Shown here in pieces: positions 18,202 to 25,653 of a stretch of DNA of 39,970 bases (position 1 is its first letter; each line of letters starts with the position of its first letter). The DNA is from Neoroseomonas soli (GTDB taxonomy: Bacteria > Pseudomonadota > Alphaproteobacteria > Acetobacterales > Acetobacteraceae): positions 1-39,970 of the forward strand of contig NZ_JAAEDM010000045.1 of assembly GCF_018129065.1 (NCBI RefSeq), given 5' to 3'. A program made the translations under genes and the position numbers. Under the pieces are notes generated by a model that was not told the DNA's origin, ran no database searches, and was given only the letters and a program-made list of their open reading frames with translations.

Positions 18202-19314
18202 TCAGCGCAACGGTGACGCAGCATGCGGCAGGCCACCGCCCGTCCAGGCGAGCGGCGCGAGGCGCAGCAGCGGAATGCGCGCCACCGTGACGATGCCATT
18301 CGCGAGCGTGAACGGCAGTTCGACCTGCGGCGCGCCGCCGCCGTCCGGAACGCGCGCCACGAACATGGCCACGCCCTGCGCGGTGCGCGCCGCGCCGCGC
18401 GTGATCACACCGGCCGAGGCCATCGCCTCAAGCGCGGCGGGCGCGTCGGACAGGCGCAGCGTGCCGGCGCCCGCGGGTTGCAAGGCGGCGTCGAGCGTCA
18501 GCGTCATCTGCGCCTCGCCAGCCAGCGCGCCCCAGCGCAGCGCGACGCTCCGCAGGTCGAGCGCGCCGCCCGCATCCCGCCACGCCGCGGCGATCGCGGC
18601 CGGCGGGCCCGACATGGGTAGCGCGCGGGTCAGCACGGCCTCCAGCCGCGCTTCCTCCATGCGCCGGCCGAAGGCCGCCATCGCCGGCGAGGCGGCGCCC
18701 GCAGGCAGCGCCACGCCTTGCGCCGCCAGGTCAATGGTGACGGCCGGTTCGGCATCCGGCGGCGCGAAGCGGGAGGAGAGCGCGAGAACGAGGCTCTGCG
18801 CCTCGAACGGCCCGTCCGGCGTCGCCGCGCGCAGCCGCTCCGCCAGCACCTCGATCGCGCGCGGCGGCAGGCCGGGCTCGAGCGCCAGCGCCGCCTCGAG
18901 CCGCTCCGCCGTGAAGACGACCTCGGTCGTGCCGAGGCGAAGGCGCTGCTCCCCCTGCGGCCGCATCACCAGCCGGTCGAGGCGCGGCGCCGCGATCTGC
19001 AGCACCAGGCGCGGCACCTCCAGCGCGAAGTCCACCGCGACGGCGGGGTCGCTGGCCGAGATGCGCAGGCCGGGCACGGTCAGCCGCGCGGCAAAGGGCC
19101 AGCCGCCGCGGGTCGGAAGATCGTGCTCGACCTCCCAGCCCTGGGCGCGGCGCATCGTCGTCCAGTCGGTGAAGCGTTCGGCGAGCGCGGCCGTCATCCA
19201 GCGCCAGGCGAGCCCATGCGCCAGCAGCAGCGCCGCCGCGAGGAGAAGGAAGCCTGCCGCGCCGCGGCGCAGGAAGCGGCGGGGGCGGGCGGGCGGCGGC
19301 TTGGCGCTGGTCAC
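18202..19314 (-). CDS. DUF2125 family protein
   Basis: This is an approximately 370-residue protein with an N-terminal signal anchor (RRFLRRGAAGFLLLAAALLLAH) after a basic stretch, then a WRWMTAALAERFTDW segment and a large beta-rich domain with repeated short hydrophobic strands, typical of DUF2125 proteins of alphaproteobacteria. Function is unknown; a periplasmic or envelope location is inferred. I chose the GTG at 19314 because it places the basic residues just before the hydrophobic anchor. An upstream ATG at 19389 would overlap the divergent ChaC gene. The start is uncertain. Confidence 0.75.
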   Translation of the reverse strand: MTSAKPPPARPRRFLRRGAAGFLLLAAALLLAHGLAWRWMTAALAERFTDWTTMRRAQGWEVEHDLPTRGGWPFAARLTVPGLRISASDPAVAVDFALEVPRLVLQIAAPRLDRLVMRPQGEQRLRLGTTEVVFTAERLEAALALEPGLPPRAIEVLAERLRAATPDGPFEAQSLVLALSSRFAPPDAEPAVTIDLAAQGVALPAGAASPAMAAFGRRMEEARLEAVLTRALPMSGPPAAIAAAWRDAGGALDLRSVALRWGALAGEAQMTLTLDAALQPAGAGTLRLSDAPAALEAMASAGVITRGAARTAQGVAMFVARVPDGGGAPQVELPFTLANGIVTVARIPLLRLAPLAWTGGGLPHAASPLR

Positions 19315-19375
19315 GCGGGGCGGTATAGCGCCGGGCCCGCAACGGCGCGACGCCACTCGCGGGGCCGGACCCCGC

Positions 19376-19951
19376 ATGCACCACGACACCGCAGCACTAC
19401 GCGACGTCCTCGACGCCGACGGTCACCTCTATGTCTTCGCCTATGGCTCGCTGATCTGGCGGCCGGGCTTCACCCATGCGGCGGCGCATCCGGCGCTGCT
19501 GCGGGGCTTCCACCGACGCTTCTGCCTGTGGTCGCACCGCTACCGCGGCACGCCGGAGCGGCCGGGGCTGGTGCTCGGCCTGGACCGGGGCGGGGCGTGC
19601 CGGGGCCTGGCCTTCCGGGTGGCGGCGGCGGAGGCGACGGAGGTGCTCGCCTACCTCGACGACCGCGAACTGCCCGACGGCGCGGAGCAGGTCTATTTCC
19701 GCCGCATGCTGCCGCTGCGCCTGCTGGATTCCGGGCGGATGGTGCGCGCCGTGGGCTACGTCGCGAACCGTGGCTGCCGTCTCTATGTGGGGCGGCTTTC
19801 CGCGGAGCGCGCAGCGGTGGCCATCGCGCAGGGGCATGGGCAGATGGGTCCCAACCGGGACTATCTGCTCAACACGCTGCGGCACCTGCGCGGCATGGGC
19901 GTGCGTGACGCCGGGCTCGACCGCATCGCGGCGCTGCTGCCGGCCGGCTGA
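19376..19951 (+). CDS. chaC: ChaC-type gamma-glutamylcyclotransferase
   Basis: This 191-residue protein has the GGCT-fold substrate loop YVFAYGSLIWRPGF near the N-terminus, a FCLWSHRYRGTPERPGLVLGLD segment and LAYLDDREL, with the likely catalytic glutamate, all typical of ChaC-like enzymes. These cleave glutathione to 5-oxoproline and Cys-Gly in the cytoplasm. It is divergent from the DUF2125 gene. The next 278 bases contain no gene and carry the DnaA-box region. Confidence 0.88.
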   Translation: MHHDTAALRDVLDADGHLYVFAYGSLIWRPGFTHAAAHPALLRGFHRRFCLWSHRYRGTPERPGLVLGLDRGGACRGLAFRVAAAEATEVLAYLDDRELPDGAEQVYFRRMLPLRLLDSGRMVRAVGYVANRGCRLYVGRLSAERAAVAIAQGHGQMGPNRDYLLNTLRHLRGMGVRDAGLDRIAALLPAG

Positions 19952-20100
19952 AGGCGATCCGCGCGCCACCGGCGCCGGCGAGGCCGATCCTCTCCCTGTG
20001 CGACACCCTCGTGCCGGCATCGCCGGGCGCTGCGGCGGCGAGGCCTGAGCGGGGATGGCTGTCGGGACGTGCCCGGTTGCGGTTCCGACCGTTGGATGTC

Positions 20101-20240
20101 CGTGAATGCCCACACGGGATGAAATTATCCACAGCAGCAGGGAGTCAAAAGAAAACCGTGGTTTTTCCGATGCTTGACCTACCAACCTGACCTTTGGACT
20201 CAATTTTTCCGCAAGCCTGTTCCCCAGACTTATCCACAAG
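20101..20240. other. Candidate chromosomal origin region (DnaA boxes, A+T-richer)
   Basis: Two perfect DnaA boxes, TTATCCACA, lie on the plus strand at 20125-20133 and 20230-20238. The DNA between them is roughly half A+T by eye, against far lower values around it, with runs such as AAAAGAAAA and TTTTT, and contains two GANTC sites (GAGTC 20142-20146 and GACTC 20197-20201), the CcrM methylation target of alphaproteobacteria. The second box overlaps the plsC stop. The parS sites are about 5 and 9 kb away. Together these fit an oriC, but two boxes is few and I see no hemE or dnaA nearby. Confidence 0.45.
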
Positions 20241-20964
20241 ATGGGGACATTCTGGCCAGCCGGTCGCTTTCTGTTTCAATGGCGCTTTCCAGGGCCTTCA
20301 TCAGCGCGGCACGTGGCAGGCCGGAGGGCAGCGGCGGCAGCACGGAGACGCGGATGACCCCCGGCCGCTTGTGGAAGGCCCGGCGGCCCCAGGTGAGCCC
20401 GCTGTCCGTCGCCGCTGGCACCACCGGCGCCTGGGTCGCCAGCGCCAGCGCCGCGACGCCGGGCTGATAGGGAATGCGCTCGCCCGGCGCGGTCCGCGTG
20501 CCTTCGGGGAAGATGACGATCGGTCGGCCCGCGGCCAGCACCGCCTGCCCCGCCCGCACCATCCCGCGCAGTGCCTGGGCGCCGGCCTTGCGGTCCACCG
20601 CGATGTGCCCGCAACGCCGCGCGAGCAGCCCCCAGGCCGGGATGGAGAGGAGTTCCTTCTTCAGCACATAGACCGGCATGGGCCGCCCCGCCGGCAGGAG
20701 CATGAGCCAGACCACCGTGTCGAAGGCCGACTGGTGCTTGGCAGCGATGATCGCGCCACCCGGCGGGATATTCTCCAGCCCGGTCACCTCGAGCCGGATG
20801 CCGCAAATGACCCGCAGCAGCGCGACGACGCCCTGCGCCCATGCCCGCACATAGCCCATGAGCCAGGCCGGCGGCGCCAACAGCAGCGGCAGGCCGAAGA
20901 CGGCCACGACCGCGGTGCCGCCGAGGAACAGCGCATTGAACAGCACGGAACGCAGGAAGGTCAC
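20230..20964 (-). CDS. plsC: 1-acyl-sn-glycerol-3-phosphate acyltransferase family
   Basis: This 244-residue membrane-bound acyltransferase has a hydrophobic N-terminus (residues 7-36) and the two catalytic motifs of the family: HQSAFD (His77, Asp82) and FPEGTR (152-157). It probably makes phosphatidic acid from lysophosphatidic acid with acyl-ACP or acyl-CoA. It is the last gene of the minus-strand set ftsE-ftsX-ydcF-plsC and overlaps ydcF by 4 bases. Its stop codon falls in a DnaA box. Confidence 0.9.
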   Translation of the reverse strand: MTFLRSVLFNALFLGGTAVVAVFGLPLLLAPPAWLMGYVRAWAQGVVALLRVICGIRLEVTGLENIPPGGAIIAAKHQSAFDTVVWLMLLPAGRPMPVYVLKKELLSIPAWGLLARRCGHIAVDRKAGAQALRGMVRAGQAVLAAGRPIVIFPEGTRTAPGERIPYQPGVAALALATQAPVVPAATDSGLTWGRRAFHKRPGVIRVSVLPPLPSGLPRAALMKALESAIETESDRLARMSPSCG

Positions 20965-21593
20965 TGGTCACGCATCTCCCGTCGGGACACGACGAGGCCC
21001 GATAGCCCCGCCCGTGCCATCAGGTAGCGTCCGTACTCGCCGAGCAGAAGCATCCAGGAGCCCGGACGCCACAAGGCCCCCCGCGCGCGCAGCGCGGCAG
21101 AGGGTACCGGATGCGGCACCAGCTCGGTTTCGGGCAGGGCGCGGCGCAGTTCCAGCATCGCCCGCGGCATGTGGTAGCCGGCGGTGACGATGCGCAGCGA
21201 CCGCGCCCCTTCCGCGCGGGCCCAGGCCGCGGCTTCGACGGCGTTGCCGCGGGTGCTGGCCGCCGCGTAGCCGATCGCGACGCGCCCGGCGAAAGGCGCG
21301 GGGTCGAGGTTCGCAGCGGCGGCGATCTCGGCCAGCCCGGCGCCGGGATGGGCGCCGGAGATCAGCATGCGCGGCGCCCGCCCCTCGGCGAGCAGCCGGA
21401 AGCCGGTCACGACCCGCTCGCTGCCGCCGGTCAGCACGACGATGCCGTCGGTTTCCCCCATGGCGGGCGCGGCCGGGTTCGCCGCAGCGACGACGAAGCC
21501 GACGAAGCCCGCCGCGAGGCCAAGGGCAACGAGCGCGACCAGCACGGTCGCGGTGCGCCACGAACGGCGACGGCCCGGTGAAGCCTCGGTCAC
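20961..21593 (-). CDS. YdcF/DUF218 family envelope protein
   Basis: This 210-residue protein has one N-terminal membrane segment (TATVLVALVALGLAAGFVGFV) and a DUF218 domain with DGIVVLTGGSERV, MLISGAH, STRGNAVEAAAWARAEG and VTAGYHMPRAMLELRR. E. coli relatives (YdcF, ElyC, SanA) are envelope proteins, with ElyC linked to peptidoglycan precursors. It overlaps the ftsX stop and the plsC start by 4 bases each, so an operon with the divisome ABC genes is likely. Confidence 0.88.
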   Translation of the reverse strand: MTEASPGRRRSWRTATVLVALVALGLAAGFVGFVVAAANPAAPAMGETDGIVVLTGGSERVVTGFRLLAEGRAPRMLISGAHPGAGLAEIAAAANLDPAPFAGRVAIGYAAASTRGNAVEAAAWARAEGARSLRIVTAGYHMPRAMLELRRALPETELVPHPVPSAALRARGALWRPGSWMLLLGEYGRYLMARAGLSGLVVSRREMRDQ

Positions 21594-22447
21594 GGCAGTT
21601 GACGCAGCCAGAGCCTGACCGTCGCCTGGCTGGCGATCCAGCCGACCGCAGCCGCCGCCAGTGGCACCGCGGCGAGTTCCAGCCAGGGCAGGGCATGCCA
21701 GGATGTCTCGCCGGCCAGCGGCCCGGCGAGCCGTGCCAGCCCCGCCAGCGCCGGCAGGCCGAGCATCGTGCCGCCGGCAGCACCGAGTCCGACCAGCCAG
21801 GCGGCGCGGCCGGCGAAGCGGCGGGCGATCTCGGCATCCGTGGCGCCGAGCCCGTGCAGCACCAGGACCGCATCGCGCCGCGCGGAGAGCCCTGCGCGCA
21901 CCGCCACCGCCACCACCGCCGCGGCAACGGCGGCAACCAGCGCCAGCACCGCCAGCGCCACGCCCTGCACCGCCGTGGCCAGCGCGGACAGGTGCGCGAC
22001 CCAGACGCCATGCGCCTCGGTCACCGCGCCGGGGACCTCCTCGGCGACGCGGTCGCCGATCAGCACGGCATCGGCGGAGAGATCGGCGAGGCGCAGCTCG
22101 ATCACGCCGGGCAGGGGCAGGGACTGCGCGCCGCCGAGCCAGGGGCGCAGCAGTTCCGCCATGCGGGCGGGGTCCACGGGGGTGGCCTCCGCCACTTCTG
22201 GCAGGGCGCGCAGCACGGCGAGCGCGCGCTCCATCCGCGCGGCGTCGGGCTGCGGCACCTGCACGGTGACCGCGGCCTGGGCGCCCTCGCGCCAGCGCTG
22301 CGCGAGGCGGTTCGCACCGTCCCGCCCGGCCAGGGCCAGCGCGGCGAGCAGCGCCATGGCCGCCACCAGTCCGATCAGCAGCCGGTCAGCCAGCGCCTTG
22401 CGCAGGCCGAGCGGATCGCGCGCCAGGCGCCGCCGGGGTTCAGCCAT
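21590..22447 (-). CDS. ftsX: Cell division protein FtsX
   Basis: This 285-residue permease-like protein has a membrane segment near residues 23-40, an extracytoplasmic domain (about 45-150), and three further membrane segments in the C-terminal FtsX/MacB core (AVQGVALAVLALVAAVAAAVV, AAWLVGLGAAGGTMLG, LELAAVPLAAAAVGWIA). With FtsE it forms an ABC-type complex that activates peptidoglycan hydrolases at the division site. It overlaps ftsE by 8 bases. Confidence 0.9.
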   Translation of the reverse strand: MAEPRRRLARDPLGLRKALADRLLIGLVAAMALLAALALAGRDGANRLAQRWREGAQAAVTVQVPQPDAARMERALAVLRALPEVAEATPVDPARMAELLRPWLGGAQSLPLPGVIELRLADLSADAVLIGDRVAEEVPGAVTEAHGVWVAHLSALATAVQGVALAVLALVAAVAAAVVAVAVRAGLSARRDAVLVLHGLGATDAEIARRFAGRAAWLVGLGAAGGTMLGLPALAGLARLAGPLAGETSWHALPWLELAAVPLAAAAVGWIASQATVRLWLRQLP

Positions 22448-23114
22448 CGGACACCAGCCGCCCGGCCTCGAGCATCAGCATCCGGCCGGGGTGGCGCCCG
22501 GGCAGATCCTCGGAATGGGTCGCCACGACCACGGTGGTGCCCTGGCGGTTCATCTCGGCCAGCAGCGCGATGGTGCGCCGCGCCTGGCGGGCGTCGAGTT
22601 CGGAGGTCGGCTCGTCCGCGACCAGCAGGGCAGGGCGCGTGACCACGGCGCGCGCGATGGTCAGGCGCTGCTGCTCGCCCCCGGAGAGTTCCTCCGGCCG
22701 GCGCTCCTCCTTGCCTTCGAGGCCGATCCAGCCGAGCAGCTCGGCGACGTCGTTGCGGATGGTGGATTCCGCGACGCCGGCGAGCCGCAGCGGCAACGCC
22801 ACATTGTCCCAGGCCGAGAGGTGCGAGAGCAGCCGGAATTCCTGGTGCACCACACCGATGCGCCGGCGCAGCGCCGGCAGGTCCCGCCGCCGCGCGCTGG
22901 AGAGCGGGACGCCGAGCAGTTCGACCTCGCCCTCGGTCGGGCGAAGCGCGGCCTGCATGAGGCGCAACACCGAGGTCTTGCCGGCGCCCGAAGGGCCCAG
23001 GATCCAGGTGAAGGTGCCGTCCCCGAGCGTGAAGGAAAGGTCGCGCAGCGACTCGGACGCGGCGCGGCCGCGCGGATCCGGGTAGGCCAGGGCCACGCGG
23101 GTGAATCGCACCAT
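22440..23114 (-). CDS. ftsE: Cell division ATP-binding protein FtsE
   Basis: This 224-residue ABC ATPase has Walker A GPSGAGKTS (40-48), the Q-loop VVHQEFRLL (88-96), signature LSGGEQQR (143-150), Walker B LLVADEPTSELD (Asp167, Glu168) and the switch His200. It energises FtsX. Many FtsE proteins read DEPTGNLD where this one has DEPTSELD. The ATG at 23114 gives normal length; longer in-frame starts are not supported. A divergent zinc-ribbon gene starts 80 bases away. Confidence 0.93.
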   Translation of the reverse strand: MVRFTRVALAYPDPRGRAASESLRDLSFTLGDGTFTWILGPSGAGKTSVLRLMQAALRPTEGEVELLGVPLSSARRRDLPALRRRIGVVHQEFRLLSHLSAWDNVALPLRLAGVAESTIRNDVAELLGWIGLEGKEERRPEELSGGEQQRLTIARAVVTRPALLVADEPTSELDARQARRTIALLAEMNRQGTTVVVATHSEDLPGRHPGRMLMLEAGRLVSDG

Positions 23115-23194
23115 GGGACTCTTTTGCCCGCCCGCGCGCCGCGCCTCAACCGCTGCTTGCCGCATGGCGCGCGCCGGCCGAGGATAAGCGACCG

Positions 23195-23590
23195 ATGCGC
23201 ATCGCCTGCCCTGCCTGCACCACCGAATACGAGGTTCCCGACCGGCTGCTCGGCGGACCGGCACGTAGCCTGCGGTGTTCCCGCTGCGCTGCGGAATTCC
23301 CGCTGCCGCAGGTGGAAGCCGCGCCCGTCGCGGAGCCTGTCCCGCCACCACCGGCGCCTGAGCCGGCACCGCTGCCAGTCGAGCCTCACCCGCCATTCGC
23401 AGCACCGCCGGTGCCGGAACGCGCGCCGACGGCGGCAGAAGGCGAGCCGGACCGGGCGCTGGTACGGGCCTGGACGGCGTCACTCGCGATCGTGGCAGGT
23501 GGGGCGGTGGCCCTGGTGGTGTTCCGCGAGGCGATCATGGCGGCCTGGCCGCCGGCGACGCGGTTCTTCGCCATGCTCGGACTCGCCTGA
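23195..23590 (+). CDS. MJ0042-type zinc-ribbon membrane protein
   Basis: This 131-residue protein starts with an MJ0042 zinc ribbon (CPAC...CSRC, residues 5-8 and 28-31; segment TTEYEVPDRLLG), continues through a long Pro/Ala/Glu linker, and ends in one membrane helix (SLAIVAGGAVALVVF). This layout is common next to ftsE in alphaproteobacteria. Function is unknown; a role at the membrane linked to cell division is inferred from the neighbour. Confidence 0.8.
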   Translation: MRIACPACTTEYEVPDRLLGGPARSLRCSRCAAEFPLPQVEAAPVAEPVPPPPAPEPAPLPVEPHPPFAAPPVPERAPTAAEGEPDRALVRAWTASLAIVAGGAVALVVFREAIMAAWPPATRFFAMLGLA

Positions 23591-23598
23591 AGCGTGCC

Positions 23599-23647
23599 CG
23601 GGGGCGCTGCCCCCGCCCCGGCACCGGGGGACATGCCTGTCCCCCGG
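23599..23647 (+). repeat. Two-hairpin intergenic repeat, unit 4
   Basis: Hairpin A (23599-23615) is CGGGGGC with a GCT loop and 7 pairs. Hairpin B (23624-23647) is CCGGGGGACA / TGTCCCCCGG, 10 perfect pairs around TGCC. GACCCC follows. It fills the gap between two converging genes, 8 bases after one stop and 9 bases before the other, so it may terminate both. Confidence 0.7.
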
Positions 23648-23656
23648 ACCCCACGG

Positions 23657-24631
23657 TTACGGGACGAGGATGGTGCTGCCCGTCGTCTGGCGCGCTTCGA
23701 GCGCGCGGTGGGCGTCTGCCGCATCCTTCAGCGCGAAGGTCTGGTTGACGCGGATCTTCACGGCACCGGAACCCACCACGTCGAAGAGATCGTTGGCACG
23801 GGCGATCAGGTCTTCCCGCTTCGCCGTGTAGGTCGCGAGCGTGGGGCGCGTGACATAGAGCGAGCCCTTGGCGGCCAGGATCCCAAGGTCCGGAATCGCA
23901 ACCGGGCCGGAGGCATTGCCGTAGGAGACCATCATCCCGAAGGGAGCCAGGCAGTCGAGCGACGTGTTGAACGTGTCCCGGCCGACGCTGTCGAACACCA
24001 CGGGCAGCATGGCGCCGCCGGTGATGTCCTTCACCCGCGCGGGCACGTCGTCCCTGGTCAGCAGCACATGGGCGGCGCCATGCGCCTTGGCCAGCGCGGC
24101 CTTCTCCTCGGTGCTGACCACGCCGATCACGGTGCAGCCGAGATGCTTCAGCCACTGGCACATGATGAGGCCGACGCCGCCCGCCGCCGCATGGACCAGC
24201 ACGGTCTGCCCTGCCTGCACCGGGTAGCATTTCCTGATGAGGAAGGCGGCGGTCATGCCTTGCAGCATCATCCCCGCGGCCTGCTCGAAGCCGATGCCGT
24301 CGGGCATCTTCACCAGGCGATCGGCCTTGATGGAACGGGCCTCGGCATAGGCGCCGATCGGCCCGGTGGCATAGGCGACGCGATCGCCGGGGGCGACCTC
24401 CGTCACGCCTTCGCCCACGGCCTCGACGATGCCGGCGCCCTCCATGCCGATGATCGCCGGCAGCGAGGGCGCCTTGTAGAGGCCGGTGCGGAAATAGACG
24501 TCGATGAAGTTCAGCCCGACCGCCTTGTGGCGCACCAGCGCCTCACCAGGCTTGGGTGCGGGGAGGGGGATGTGCTCCCACACCATCTTCTCGGGGCCGC
24601 CGGTTTCGTGGATGCGGATGGCGTGGGTCAT
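23657..24631 (-). CDS. qor: NADPH:quinone oxidoreductase family (zinc-independent MDR)
   Basis: This 324-residue medium-chain reductase has an N-terminal GroES-like domain with GLNFIDVYFRTGLYK and GMEGAGIVEAVG, and a Rossmann domain with LVHAAAGGVGLIMCQW, matching the quinone oxidoreductase/zeta-crystallin group. It has no structural zinc cysteines. It probably reduces quinones or reactive carbonyls with NADPH in the cytoplasm; the true substrate is unknown. The start overlaps the ogt stop (ATGA). Confidence 0.9.
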   Translation of the reverse strand: MTHAIRIHETGGPEKMVWEHIPLPAPKPGEALVRHKAVGLNFIDVYFRTGLYKAPSLPAIIGMEGAGIVEAVGEGVTEVAPGDRVAYATGPIGAYAEARSIKADRLVKMPDGIGFEQAAGMMLQGMTAAFLIRKCYPVQAGQTVLVHAAAGGVGLIMCQWLKHLGCTVIGVVSTEEKAALAKAHGAAHVLLTRDDVPARVKDITGGAMLPVVFDSVGRDTFNTSLDCLAPFGMMVSYGNASGPVAIPDLGILAAKGSLYVTRPTLATYTAKREDLIARANDLFDVVGSGAVKIRVNQTFALKDAADAHRALEARQTTGSTILVP

Positions 24632-25140
24632 GAAGCCTCGGTCCGTCGCTTGGCCGGCGCAGGGGCGGCCGTGAAGAGTGGCCCGGCCCCGAGCGCCCGG
24701 CGCTCGAGGTCGAGAAGATAGCGCTTGGTAGCCTCTCCCTCGCCGCCCGAATAGCCGCCGAGGGATCCGTCCGCCGCCACGACGCGGTGGCAGGGAATGA
24801 GGATCGGGATGGGGTTGGCACCGTTCGCCTGGCCGATGGCACGCGGGGCACGGCAGCCCACCTGGCGGGCGATGTCGAGGTAGGAACGGGTCTCGCCGGC
24901 GGGGATCGTGCACAGCGCGGCCCAGACCTTGCGCCGGAACTCCGTGCCGTGCGGGGCCAGCGGCAGGTCGAATTCCATCCGCGTGCCGTCGAAGTAGTCC
25001 TGCAACTGGTCGCGGGCGCGCCGGAGCAGGGACGTTTCCTCCTGATCCCGGCCGCGGCCCCAGTCGAGGGCGACGATGGCGCCGTCCTCCTCCGAGACGG
25101 TGATCTCGCCGATCGGTGTGTGCAGGGAGAGTTGGGGCAT
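24628..25140 (-). CDS. ogt: Methylated-DNA-[protein]-cysteine S-methyltransferase
   Basis: This 170-residue protein repairs O6-methylguanine by moving the alkyl group to its own cysteine. The active site IPCHRV (Cys117) is present, after the helix-turn-helix region with RSYLDIARQVG and the Asn-hinge segment AIGQANGANPIPI, and before GGYSGG. The ATG at 25140 gives the usual N-terminus (MPQLSLHTPIG); a longer frame to 25239 is not supported. It is paired with qor. Confidence 0.93.
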   Translation of the reverse strand: MPQLSLHTPIGEITVSEEDGAIVALDWGRGRDQEETSLLRRARDQLQDYFDGTRMEFDLPLAPHGTEFRRKVWAALCTIPAGETRSYLDIARQVGCRAPRAIGQANGANPIPILIPCHRVVAADGSLGGYSGGEGEATKRYLLDLERRALGAGPLFTAAPAPAKRRTEAS

Positions 25141-25261
25141 GGCGCTTCTGGTCAGACACCGCCGGGCGGGGTGCGTCAAGCGCCACGCGGCCGCCGGCGC
25201 CTTGGACGGGCGGGTCACGGCCGCTACATGCAGGGCCAAGGCCTGACCCGGAGTAGCCAGC

Positions 25262-25615
25262 GTGACCGATGCCGACCCGCCGCCCTTCTATGCCGCGCAT
25301 ATTTTCGTCTGCACCAATCGGCGGCAGGACGACCACCCCCGAGGCTCCTGCGCCGCCCGTGGGTCGGAAAAGCTCCGCGACTACATGAAGGCGCGGGCGA
25401 AGGAACTGAGGATCCCGGACATCCGGGTGAATGCCGCGGGCTGCCTCGAGCGCTGCGAGTTCGGGCCGGCCGTGGTGATCTACCCGGAAGGCATCTGGTA
25501 TCGCCCGACCAGCATCGAGGACGTGGAGGAGATCCTGCAGGTCCACGTCATTGGCGGCGGACGGGTGAGGCGGCTGATGCTGACCGAGAAGGACGTGCCG
25601 CCGCCGAAGGGTTGA
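25262..25615 (+). CDS. Thioredoxin-like [2Fe-2S] ferredoxin
   Basis: This 117-residue protein has four cysteines in the thioredoxin-like ferredoxin pattern: Cys17 in FVCTN, Cys30 in GSCAA, and Cys61/Cys65 in AGCLERCEFGP. These ligate a [2Fe-2S] cluster. Similar small proteins carry electrons, but the partner is unknown here. The GTG start at 25262 gives the typical N-terminus. It ends 4 bases before a parS site and upstream of mnmE. Confidence 0.88.
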   Translation: MTDADPPPFYAAHIFVCTNRRQDDHPRGSCAARGSEKLRDYMKARAKELRIPDIRVNAAGCLERCEFGPAVVIYPEGIWYRPTSIEDVEEILQVHVIGGGRVRRLMLTEKDVPPPKG

Positions 25616-25619
25616 GGGG

Positions 25620-25635
25620 TGTTTCACGTGGAACA
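25620..25635 (+). promoter_or_regulatory. parS site 1 (ParB binding)
   Basis: TGTTTCACGTGGAACA matches the parS consensus with a hybrid of the TTTC and GGAA half-sites around the CACGTG centre. It lies in the 38-base gap before the mnmE GTG, about 4.7 kb upstream of parB. Confidence 0.9.
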
Positions 25636-25653
25636 GGCGGGCCAGGTTCGCTC

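Noticed and set aside
19315..19375. DUF2125 start at the upstream ATG (19389)
   Set aside because: It would overlap the divergent chaC start and add a Pro/Arg-rich stretch before the signal anchor, unlike the family.
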